Below, one piece after another: positions 12,201-21,966 of a DNA stretch of 64,000 nucleotides. Position numbers and translations under genes: made by a program. Location: positions 7,390,342 through 7,454,341 of the forward strand of contig OU452216.1 in assembly GCA_911728435.2 (NCBI GenBank), written 5' to 3'. The notes below the pieces were generated by a model. That model was not told the origin of the DNA and ran no database searches. It saw only the letters and a program-made list of their open reading frames with translations. The stretch comes from Apoderus coryli. Taxonomy: Eukaryota; Arthropoda; Insecta; Coleoptera; Attelabidae. The first letter of the stretch is position 1; each line of letters begins with the position of its first letter.

Positions 12201-14040
12201 CATCCTGCAAAGCAAAATACGGTCTAATGCAATTCTCTCATTCATATATAGATTGTCGCTTTACCTGTCCATGAATAGTTGCGCTAACAAATACAGCTAA
12301 CGGATCAGGATGCGGGATAGCAGTCCATTGGTTCCACCATCTTGTCATTACTATTGATACGTAAAAACCCAATACGAAAGAGAGGGGTATTAAACTGCCA
12401 TAATCGTAGCAGTATTTTACTATTTCCTCGAAAATTCTACAAAACACAACCCCATATCTTATATGATGCTGTTGAGAGTAGTATTTAAGTCATGTACCCT
12501 CAATTTGCATAACAATTTTGCTTAATATAATATGCAAAAATTCCTTCAAATGCTAAGTTAAAAAGCAGATATTTAGAAATCTAAATAAATAAATATTTAA
12601 ACTAAAATCAATGTGTTGTCAAGTAGGTACTCTTAGATAAGAATTGAGTAAATAGTATAAATAATGTATTATATACTTGCCTAAGTGAAAAAAATATAAC
12701 TTAGATGTAAACTTGTACTTACGCTTTGCCAGTAAATATAGATCAACTTTGAAAAATCATAAAAAAAGAAACAGTCGCGTTGCGGAATTGAGCTTTGGAT
12801 ATGTCCATCGGACATCTATTCTGAATCTATCAGGGTACATAAGAAATCGAGAGGGGTTCTAGTAATCCCAGGGTAGGTCATCATGTAAAAGTCTAGACCC
12901 GACCAAATATAGATCAACTTTGAAAAATCATAAAAAAATAAAGAGTCCTGCTGCGGGATTGAGCTTTGGATATGTCCATCGGACATCTATTCTGAATCTA
13001 TCAGGGTACATAAGAAATCGAGATGGGTTTCAGTAACCCCAGGGGAGGTCATCAAGTAAAAGTCTACACCCCACTAAATATAGACCAACTTTGAAAAATC
13101 ATAAAAAAAATAAACAGTCCTGCTGTGGGATTGAGCTTTGAATATGTCCATCGGACATCTATTCTGAATCTATCAGGGTATATAAGAAATCGAGAGGAGT
13201 TCCAGTATGCCCAGGGTGGGTCATCAAGAAAAAGTCTACACCCCACTAAATATAGATCAAATTTGAAAAATCATAAAAAAATAAACAGTCCTGCAGCGGG
13301 ATTGAGCTTTGGCTATGTCCATCGGACATCTATTCTGAATCTATCAGGGTACATAAGAAATCGAGAGTGGTTCCAGTAACCCCAGGATAGGTCATCAAGT
13401 AAAAGTCTACACCCCATCAAATATAGATCAACTTTGAAAAATCATAAAAAAATAAACAGTTCTGCTGCGGGATTGAGCTTTGGATATGTCCATCGGACAT
13501 CTATTCTGAAACTATCAGGGTATACAAGAAATCGAGAGGGGTTCCAGTATCCCCAGGGTAGGTCATCAAGTAAAAGTATACCCCCATCAAATATAGATCA
13601 ACTTTGAAAAATCATAAAAAAATAAACAGTCCTGCTGCGGGATTGAGCTTTGGATATGTCCATGGGACATCTATTGTGAATCTATCAGGGTATATAAGAA
13701 ATCGAGAGAGGCTCTAGTAACCCCAGGGGAGGTCATCAAGTCATTATATACTTTCCTAAGTGAAAAAAATATAATAGATGTAAACTTGTACTTACGCTTT
13801 GCCCTCTTTGTCTAATACTAATCTGTAGATTATATTTAAACCATAATAAATACTCAAAAATACTATAAGATCGATCCATACTAGTTTGTAAATACTTCCT
13901 TTCCATCTGTAAATGGAAATGACCAATATATCTTGCACTTTTTGGGAAATTTAATTATGACTCTCTTACCTAGCTAATAATTTTAAAAAACATCCTAGTC
14001 CTTTGCAGGTAGCTACTTCAGCGGTATACGTAACAGTCAT
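9278..14040 (-). CDS. Best: Bestrophin, calcium-activated anion channel, complete
   Basis: Bestrophins are pentameric plasma-membrane chloride/bicarbonate channels opened by calcium. Nine minus-strand exons: 14040-13970, 13906-13796, 12436-12265, 12204-12002, 10527-10359, 10290-9900, 9846-9700, 9647-9466, 9409-9278. The sum is 1578 nt, 525 aa plus stop, all phases consistent. N-terminus [18 protein letters not shown] is the family signature. Further matches: [62 protein letters not shown] and the acidic calcium-clasp region [15 protein letters not shown]. The C-terminal tail is Ser-rich and ends [18 protein letters not shown]. The stop TAA overlaps a GTAAGT sequence, so extension into another exon is formally possible, but only repeats follow. 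Introns carry two 171-bp satellite arrays. Confidence 0.95.
10531..11358. repeat. 171-bp satellite array A (bestrophin intron)
   Basis: About five copies of the 171-bp unit. Its landmarks are CAGTCCTGCTGCGGGATTGA, ATGTCCATCGGACAT (a hairpin), GAATCTATCAGGGTATATAA, AACCCCAGGGTAGGTCATC and ATAGATCAACTTTGAAAAAT. It begins within about 5-15 bp of the acceptor of bestrophin exon 10527-10359, so the acceptor's upstream tract is probably satellite-derived. Confidence 0.93.
11377..11460 (-). other. 27-codon hydrophobic small ORF (doubtful)
   Basis: An ATG-to-TAG frame starting [17 protein letters not shown], a plausible short membrane segment followed by a basic end (RVGCQRK). It lies in a bestrophin intron beside satellite array A. 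It is too short to call, has no family match I recognise, and may be chance or a leftover exon of another gene. Confidence 0.15.
11461..12001. other. Bestrophin intron remainder
   Basis: AT-rich intron sequence with no coding signal. A short TACAGGGTGTACCA motif at about 11708 is shared with other repeats in the window. Confidence 0.5.
12668..12730. repeat. Left copy of 61-63 bp flanking duplication
   Basis: Nearly identical to 13743-13803, which covers the last 8 nt of bestrophin exon 2 and its donor. This copy (ending CTTACGCTTTGCC) lies on the far side of satellite array B and so carries a decoy splice donor in the same orientation. It looks like a target duplication made when the array was inserted. 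Confidence 0.85.
12733..13742. repeat. 171-bp satellite array B (bestrophin intron 2)
   Basis: About six copies of the same unit and orientation as array A, in the intron between exons 13906-13796 and 12436-12265. It is flanked on both sides by a 61-63 bp direct duplication of the exon 2 donor region. The 84-aa plus-strand open frame across it is repeat-derived. Confidence 0.93.
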
Positions 14041-14934
14041 TTTATTAAAAAAACTAAGCACTTTTATTTTTAAATAATTATCTAATACTTTACGTTTAAG
14101 TTAATGACAGTTTAAACAAATTCATACTTTAAAATAAATCTTAGTTTTCTTGGAATTACAGGACCAAAATGAATCATAATTCTAACATTTATCTGGATGT
14201 ATTAGTTTTTATTGTTTAATAAATTAATTTTATACATTTCTTTGTTTGTTTTATACTTGAGTAATACTTTAATTGCCTTCAGATAGGTAAATTTTAACAA
14301 TTTATTTATTAGAATACACTTTATTTATCACAGCATTTCTTTCAGACTAATTTATGTAATTTGTTGTTATTTCCACACCAAACAACTAATACTACTAACT
14401 AACTATCATAGTAATAATTAATTATAAACTAAACTATGTTAATTAAGTACCTAACAGAACAACCTAACCACACTTTTTATTTTATTTGAAATACCAAGGT
14501 TTATCGAAATGATTGAGATATAAGGAGCCGCTATAAGCATTATTTTACATTGTACACAAACGGGTGCATTGGGTGGGGCGTAATCGCATACCAATATGGC
14601 GGATTCTCCAGAGCCGCACTGGCTATTTTTGTTTTTTAATTCGCAGCTTGGGTTTATACTTTAATGAAATGTTCAGAAGTGTACAAAACACTTGAAATAT
14701 AGGTAATTATTGATATTTGATACCAAAATACAGGCATAAAAGACGTTAGTACTTTATAAATTATATATTAATACCCCTTAAACAAAATAATTTTATTTAA
14801 ATGTTGCCGTTTGCTAAGTGACTTATCTACTTAATTTTTACTTAAATAATACATCCTGGTATTAACGTATTTAGTCGCCTACATATAAACCCTGAATACG
14901 TTCATGTACAATGTTTACAATATTTAATACATAC
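14041..14934. other. Region upstream of bestrophin
   Basis: Probably holds the bestrophin promoter (transcription leftward). GCATACCAATATGGC at about 14589 recurs at 15114, so part of the region upstream of the THAP-like exon may be duplicated here. On the minus strand near 14640-14720 a weak, stop-terminated frame reads YTSEHFIKV. It faintly resembles the C-terminal zinc-ligand part of a THAP domain but is not convincing. Confidence 0.4.
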
Positions 14935-15011
14935 CTATGAAACGTTATTCCTGATATTTTCTTGTCAATTTCACTTTTACTACTGCAACTACGCACAGCC
15001 CAGGACACCAT
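14935..15011 (-). CDS. THAP-like zinc-finger first exon (orphan or gene start)
   Basis: The ATG at 15011-15009 opens 25 codons plus 2 nt ending CATAG before donor GTATGT. The peptide begins MVSWAVRSCSSKS and ends ISGITFHR. THAP domains begin with a short Met-x-x-Cys segment, a second Cys about five residues later, and F-H-K/R followed by Phe-Pro; exons commonly split near that point. Here the first zinc-binding Cys is replaced by Trp (SWAV for SCAV), which should impair zinc binding. No clear following exon was found, so this is a decayed THAP fragment, a first exon with distant partners, or chance. Confidence 0.4.
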
Positions 15012-15636
15012 TATAGTATATTGTTAAATAACCGTCCAAAAAACAACGAAAAACTTTTAAAATACTCTTAAATAACACTATCATCATGAAAGCATGTCAA
15101 ATGACAGAGGTGGCATACCAATATGGCCTACCTGCACCCGCTTTTGATAACGTATAGCGTCTCCTCTCCTCCCACCTCAATGATCGAAATCGAGAAAGAG
15201 GGAAAACACATTATCGACTCTAGGGATCACATCGTTTCACTCAGAATCAGAAAACGACATTATTGGGTTAGCGTGAGTGAGAGGTGTAAGGAGTATTAAA
15301 CGTATACGCTGGAAAGATTTATGAATATTGATAAATCAGTTTTGGATATATTTTTACACTATCAATGAATAATTATTGATATTTATATGGTTTTTCTCAC
15401 ATTTGTTTGACTTTAGATGTAATGAAAATCGATAATATAAAATCGTGTCAGCGGCAACACTCAAATCGAAAATCGACAGTTTGAATTTGACTTTTGACAT
15501 TACCAAGAAGTGACAACTATTTTAAATTTATTTTTGATTCGTGAATAAAACAATAAACGTACATTAATTGAACATATAATATACAAAACTACATACTAAA
15601 AAACATCAATAACTAATTAAAAGTTAGTGCAAAATG
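15012..15636. other. Intergenic region, THAP-like exon to tetraspanin 3' end
   Basis: No gene seen. Around 15150-15310 a less AT-rich stretch contains AACGTATAGCGTCTCC and, about 130 bp later, the rough inverted copy GGAGTATTAAACGTATACGC. It could be a promoter region for the leftward THAP-like exon. Confidence 0.4.
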
Positions 15637-16638
15637 TTACGGTATTAGTGATTCTGTTCCATTAGAATTCGGACTATAATTTCGATCCTGTGACTCCAAC
15701 TTTACAAACAACTTTATTCCAAAGATTACACCAATAACTTGTAGAACACATACACCCAAGGATATAGCACAAATTAGCCATAAGGTAAGCCTCATGTTAT
15801 CCATAATTTTATCAGCACACTCCTGAAAACAAACGGAAAGATCAAGATAATTGAATACGAATAGATACCTATTAATTACACTATAGTAAATATTCGATGG
15901 ATGATCTCGATATCCACAGTTAATTGTGATGGTTTTACAACAAGAATCAGGTACTTTGTTTTGAAATGTGTTATTCTGTAGCCATGGACTGTATTTCCAG
16001 TCTTGATAACTGTAAGCACCACAGCATTCCAACTAAAATAGTTAAGTTAGTAAACAGTTCTTGGTTTTTTATTGGTAACTTACGTACATTCTGTTGTATA
16101 AAATCGATAGATTCTGTCTTCATTTTATCTTCTTGGTAACTGTTTAGAAAAGAACTGTTTAGGTTTAAATGCATATCCTGAATGTTGACTTGATAAATAT
16201 ATGACAAAACAGCAACAAGGATTTCTAGTAAAAATATTAACACCAACATCAATATATACTAAAACAAAACAAACAAATATCTATGTAGTATAGTTTCTAT
16301 CATTCTATTCGGATACTTACACAAAATAACAACTTAGACATATGTTTTTGTATGGCACAACATCCAAAGAGGAATGTGACTAGAACTAGGCCTCCGGTAA
16401 TAAGAAACAGGATCAAAATCGCAACGTAAGGCAGTGAATCCGTTACGTTTACCAAATGATATGTGTTTATATACTTCCATATCCCAACGCCTATTATAAC
16501 TAGGCCTGATACCTACAAACAACGATCGTTTGGTTACCCTGGTTTGTCTGAGCATTGCCCACTTACCATAAACACGAATTGAAAAGCGTAGAGAATGCCT
16601 TTCAGTACTGGTATTCTGCAACAATTCTCCGAACCCAT
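15637..16638 (-). CDS. Tetraspanin, 257 aa, complete
   Basis: Four-pass membrane organiser of the tetraspanin family. Five exons: 16638-16567, 16512-16321, 16258-16088, 16032-15880, 15822-15637; sum 774 nt. TM1 follows MGSENCCRIPVLKGILY; TM2 lies around YVAILILFLITGGLVLVTF; the small loop carries GCCAIQKHMSK; TM3 around LMLVLIFLLEILVAVLSY; the large extracellular loop has the diagnostic CCG (ECCGAYSYQDW), PDSCC, an INCGY cysteine and SECADK; TM4 around LWLICAISLGVCVLQVIGVI. The cytoplasmic tail ends GTESLIP. Possible N-glycosylation sites occur in the loops (NNTF, NVTD). The intron 15879-15823 is 57 bp with no in-frame stop; splicing at AGT/GTAATT joins YYS to ECADK, as family spacing requires. 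I cannot name the subfamily. Confidence 0.93.
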
Positions 16639-17059
16639 AGTTCTTTCAGAAATTACGTTCCATGCTTAAAATTACTTGTGCCTAAAATCAATCGTACTAT
16701 ACATCAGTTTATGTATACTCGAGATCATTTCGAACGAAGTAATTACATAAAAGTGTATCTGTTGAATGGTCTTTCTATTTTTAGATATTATGTTTAGTTT
16801 GAATTAGCTAATTTTCTGTTTTACCTTACCTCTGTGGTGGGTGGGACGAAATAGTAAATCTATACATTCAATAATTTATTGATATCGTTTTGAATAAAAA
16901 GTTTATTGGTTTGCTTCTTCTGCTCATGAAAAATAAATAAAAAAAACTACAAAATGTATTGTTTAAATATATAATTAGATACAATAAGAAATAGTTAATA
17001 ATATACATAATAATCTAAAAAATATATTGTACAATCAAAATAGTATAATTAAAAAAATA
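16639..17059. other. Tetraspanin upstream region
   Basis: Expected promoter region for the leftward tetraspanin gene. It contains a perfect MEF2-type sequence CTATTTTTAG at 16775-16784. No gene seen. Confidence 0.4.
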
Positions 17060-18092
17060 CTGCCTCGAAATATTAATCGGACAAAGAAAATTTTGTTCAA
17101 AATAAATCCTCAATAACTTTTTTACTTTTGCATCGATTTTGACAATTTTTTTTTCCAGTTTTACGGCGTTTTATTGTCATGATTTTTTCATAAAGAACAC
17201 AGGGGTGAACAAAACGTTACATTTTACGACGAAGAAAATTTTGTTCAAAATCAATCCTGAATAACTTTTTTAGTTTTGCATCAATTTTGACAATTTTTTT
17301 TTTTTGAGTTTTAGGCCGTTTTATTGTTATCATTTTTTCATATCGAAACCTCAAAAATTCCGAACGGATTTGTTGTTATACAGGGGTGAACAAAAGGTTA
17401 CATTTTACTCTAAACTTTGCAACACCCTGTAGAAAAAACTCACGACCGAACAATGATTTTTTTGCATCATTTTGAAGCCCCATCTTTTCTGAACAACTTG
17501 TTTTTTGATTCATACCGATATCTGTATTCTTAAAGGAAAAAAACTGGTTTTAAAGAAATAATGCTTGAAAAGTTTAGAGTAAAATGTAACTTTTTGTTCA
17601 CCCTTGTATAACAACAAATCCGTTCGAGTTTTAGGCCGTTTTATTGTCATCATTTTTTCATATCGAAACCTCAAAAATTCCGAACGGATTTGTTGTTATA
17701 CAGGGGTGAACAAAAGGTTACATTTTACTCTAAACTTTGCAACAACCTGTAGAAACAACTTACGACCGAACAATGATTTTTTTTGCATCATTTTGAAGCC
17801 CCATCTTTTCTGAACAACTTGTGTTTTGATTCATACCGATATCTGTGTTCTTAAAGGAAAAACAGTGGTTTTAAAGAAATAGTGCTTGAAAAAATGTAAC
17901 TTTTTGTTCACCCCTGTATAACAACAAATCCGTTCGGAATTTTTGAAGTTTCTTTATGAAAAAATGATGACAATAAGACGGCCTAAAACTCGAAAAAAAA
18001 ATTGTCAAAATCGATGCGAAACTAAAAAAGTTATTTAGGGTTGATTTCGAACAAAATTTTCTTTGTCCGATTAATATTTCGAGGCAGTGTCA
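17060..18092. mobile_element. Non-autonomous DNA element with about 40-bp inverted ends
   Basis: The left end ACTGCCTCGAAATATTAATC continuing into GGACAAAGAAAATTTTGTTC is matched in inverse at the right end (CGATTAATATTTCGAGGCAGT). The interior is made of the same units as 7930-9265. No transposase frame. I see no clear target duplication, so superfamily is unassigned. Confidence 0.75.
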
Positions 18093-18330
18093 TTTACAGC
18101 TACCCTATTTAATAAAATTAACAGACTGTAATTAGGTACCGCAAATAACATAAATTTATAAATTCATCAAATTTTAAAACAATGCCTAATAAAAACTAAT
18201 TAATATAACAAAGAATGTAGATATACTTATCTCTATATAAAATAATCACAATATTTGGTGTAAATATGACAAGGGGGTAGAAAATAATCGTATAAAAAAT
18301 ATATCAACGGGGTTTCTTTAATTAGGGGTT

Positions 18331-18918
18331 CCGTTTTGAATTGCCCGCTAGTTTTCTAGTTATCAAAATGACATCTGTCATTTTTTTGACAGATGTCAAG
18401 GTGAGGGTAAACATGTCAAACATCATACGTCATAAACGACGTAAATGTGACATTTGGCGTTGAAGTATGGTGGTTTGACGTATGATGATTGACATGTTTA
18501 CCCTCACCTTGACATCTGTCAAAAAATGACAGATGTCATTTTGATATCTAGAAAAATAGCGGGTAATATTTTTCTAGATATCAAAATGACATCTGTCATA
18601 TTTTGACTGATGTCTAGGTGAGGGTCAACATGTCAAACATCATACGTCAATGTCAAACGTCATAAACGACGTGTAAATGTGACATTTGACGTTGAAGTAT
18701 GGTATTTGACGTTGACATATGTCACTTTTCATTGGATTGCGCTATCGGATCATGTTCAATGAATTTTTATTGCCAGAATTGTCGTTATCGATGATATTTT
18801 TGATGGAAACTTTCAATCAAACGTTTCTTTATCGAATTAAATAAAATTTTACCAAAAATACTTACCGGGGTTGTCTTCAAACATCAAAATGAAGCCTTGT
18901 AATTGGGAAACCCTATAT
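18331..18918. mobile_element. Foldback element with 90-bp arms and an extra arm copy
   Basis: 18341-18566 is a large hairpin. The left arm GCCCGCTAG...TCAAAATGACATCTGTCA...GGTGAGGGTAAACATGTCAA is repeated in inverse, ending at AATAGCGGGTAAT, and each arm contains its own small hairpin GACATCTGTCA/TGACAGATGTC. From 18567 to about 18720 a third, diverged copy of the arm follows. The outer ends AGGGGTTCC and GGGAAACCCT look like short inverted termini. No coding frame. Confidence 0.7.
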
Positions 18919-19065
18919 AAACCATTAAAATACAGTCCTTGAAGTTGGAATATACAAGGTTGCACAAAAATAGAGCCCTACATTGTGTTTAGGGACTTTA
19001 TTTAGAAACTACCCTGTACTTATGGGGGAAATGAAAGAATGCTAAGGGACTCTAAAGAAGATGAA

Positions 19066-21966
19066 TTATTCAAACTGATTCAAGGTATCTTCGAGTTTAC
19101 AGACGATATTCTTGTAAAAATTCAACTGTTCCTGCAAGAACACCTTCAAAGCATTCTTCAAATTATGATCGCGTTCGTGCTGGAAATGATCCAATTCCGC
19201 GAATACAGTGTAAGTTAAAACGTCTGTCCGGCGACGTATATCACCTAAAGCCACTTGATGTGTCTGACTATTGCGTTCGCATTCTTTTTTTTTCTGTTCC
19301 GCTAACTTTTGCATATTTAAAATGTCGGGAATATTCGATGTGATACCTTTGTAGATGTAGAGAATGTCGTACAAAGGTTGCCAATCGATTTTACCTTGAT
19401 CCTCGTAGAGTTTACCGATTGTAATATATGCTGTACCGATATTTTTCACATCTGAAATAAAAGATATTTTCTGTTATCTGTTCTGAATCGATCAGGGTAT
19501 GTATGAGATCGTAATCCCAGGGTAGGTCATCAAGTAAAAGTCTACACCCTACCAAATATCGATCAACTTTGAAAAATCATAAAAAAAGAAACAGTCCCGC
19601 TGCGGGATTGAGCGTCGGATATATCCATCGGACATCTATTCTGAATCGATCAGGGTATGTATGAGATCGAGATAGGTTCTCGTAAGCCCAGGGTAGGTCA
19701 TCAAGTAAAAGTCTACATCCCACCAAATATCGATCAACTTTGAAAAATCATAAAAAAATAAACAGTCCTGCTGCGCGATTGAGCTTTGGATATTTCCATC
19801 GGACATCTATTCTGAATCTATCAGGATGTATAAGAAATCGAGGGAGATTCCAGTAACCCCAGGGTAGGTCATCAAGTAAAAGTCTACATCCCACCAAATA
19901 TCGATCAACTTTGAAAAATCATAAAAAAATAAACAGTCCTGCTGCGCGATTGAGCTTCGGATATGTCCATCGGACATCTATTCTGAATCTATCAGGGTAT
20001 ATAAGAAATCGAGGAGGGTTCCAATAACCCCAGGGTAGGTCATCAAGTAAAAGTCTACATCCCACCAAATATCGCTCAACTTTGAAAAATCATAAAAAAA
20101 TAAATAGTACTGCTGCGTGATTGAGCTTCGGATATTTCCATCGGACCTCTATTCTGAATCTACCAGGGTATATAAGAAATCGAGGGGGATTCCAGTAACC
20201 CCAGGGTAGGTCATCAAGTAAAAGTCTACATCCCACCAAATATCAATCAACTTTGAAAAATCATAAAAAAATAAAGAGTCCTGCTGCGTGATTGAGCTTT
20301 GGATATTTTCATCGGACATCTATTCTGAATCTATCAGGGTATATAAGAAATCGAGGAGGGTTCCAATAACCCCAGGGTAGGTCATCAAGTAAAAGCCTAC
20401 ATCCCACCAAATATCGATCAACTTTGAAAAATCATAAAAAAATAAACAGTCCTGCTGCGCGATTGAGCTTTGGATATGTCCATCGGACATCAATTCTGAA
20501 TCTATCAGGGTATATAAGAAATCGAGGAAGGTTCCAATAACCCCAGGGTAGGTCATCAAGTAAAGGTCTGCACATAGCACAAATTCAATGTTTTAACTCA
20601 CCTAATGACGCCTTGGAAAACATCCCCTGTTGATTATGCTCGAACGCCGACCCCAACGCAAAGAAACACTCCCCTATCCGCGTATATTCCCTCTTATACA
20701 TACTAACGCACTTCTTTTGCTGATCCATCGCTATCTGCATCAAATTATTTATACACTGATCCATCTTCTTGATATACGCCAAATTCTCATCAATCTTCGC
20801 TTCAACCAACGACGGTAAAATCTCCTTCTCCGGTGCATCAATGGCTAAACAGAAATTCACACCAGTCAGTTGATCCTTTTCCGCATTTCTTTTACCCTGT
20901 TTCCACATTTTCTCCTCGATTGACGTTAGAAAATGTATCCAAACATCACAAGTCGCCAGCAAAGGATGTCTACACATGTAGTTGATGAATTCCTGCAACT
21001 GTGCCCGTCGATGTTCGATGAAATGCTCTTCATATCTGCCGGAGACTTGCTTCTCTGGTAACGGCGGTATGGCTATGAGGCAGAACTTTTCTGTCAACCG
21101 CGAATGCAACCAATCGAAACGTTTGTAGCGACGTGGGACTTCAACATTCGTGAAGGAAGGTGTTAACTGGTATTCTATGAAAGATTTGAGACCCCCCATT
21201 TTAGAACCTTTCTTTGATGATGCAATTTGAACGGTGTATGGGTTGGAGATGGATTCCCATCTGCCGAGAACGTCGTCATTGTCTCGGAAGATGTGGACCC
21301 GTTTTGAAGATGTATTTGTTGGTTCTTTAAGTGTACCTAAAAAGTTTTCAAAATTATAATATCGCCATCCATTACTGAATGCTCTTTTAGTAACTTTTAA
21401 ATATCAACTTTACCTAAACAAAACACGACAAATAACTTACCTAAAATATAACTTTCCAAGCCACTTTTAACATATGAAGAAAATATATTTAAACTTTTCT
21501 TTGTCACTGTGCCCTTCCCATCAATAGTACTCCCACTTAACGATACATTATCACCTTGATTATAGTTAACATTCTGTTGCAAATGCTGATTCTGCCCCGG
21601 ATCATTACTGTAAATGCTCTCCTTTTTTGTATTGTTGTTACTTATCTCCGTATAAGTGTCATCATCCCAGTCTTCATCCCAATCATCATCGTAAGTTGTG
21701 GCTGATGGAGTTGATGGGGCATCGCCCCAAGTGTTATTTGGTGGTAGACTAGGTGCTGGAATACTAGGTGGCATTGATTCACTAAGTTTTTCTACATATG
21801 CTTCTGGAAATAGTCCGGATTTCGATTGGGAGTTAAGTCCCTCCCACCAGCCTTCGCCCACATCTGTCCGGGTGACTGTTAGGACTTCGCCAGCGGTTAT
21901 TGACAATTCTGCGGTGTCTGGTTCACCTTGGAAGTCGTAGAGTACCCGTACTTTGAAATTAACCAT
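19066..21966 (-). CDS. SH3PX1: Sorting nexin SNX9/18/33 type (SH3-PX-BAR), 548 aa
   Basis: Endocytic membrane-remodelling adaptor: SH3 binds dynamin/WASP-type partners, PX binds phosphoinositides, BAR bends membrane. Exons 21966-21441, 21336-20602, 19451-19066; sum 1647 nt. An N-terminal SH3 (about residues 1-60) has VRVLYDFQGEPDTAELSI, GEGWWEG and SGLFPEAYVE. An acidic low-complexity linker DDDWDEDWDDD follows; similar acidic motifs in SNX9 bind AP-2/clathrin. The PX domain has GGLKSFIEYQLTPSF, RRYKRFDWLHSRL, IPPLPEKQVSGRYEE and RRAQLQEFINYMCRHPLL. The BAR part begins near GKRNAEKD and ends YKNIVCKLEDTLNQFE. Upstream sequence 21967-22200 is the likely promoter. Intron 2 (20601-19452) is almost entirely a 171-bp satellite array. 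Confidence 0.95.
19476..20574. repeat. 171-bp satellite array C (sorting nexin intron 2)
   Basis: About six and a half copies of the same unit and orientation as arrays A and B, often with ATATCGATCAACT in place of ATAGATCAACT. It fills intron 2 from about 27 bp after the exon 2 donor to about 25 bp before the exon 3 acceptor. The 86-aa minus-strand frame here is satellite-derived. Confidence 0.95.

Noticed and set aside
13125..13379. 84-aa plus-strand frame and similar frames at 13064-13246 and 20320-20580
   Set aside because: They read across 171-bp satellite units and repeat the same peptide; satellite-derived.
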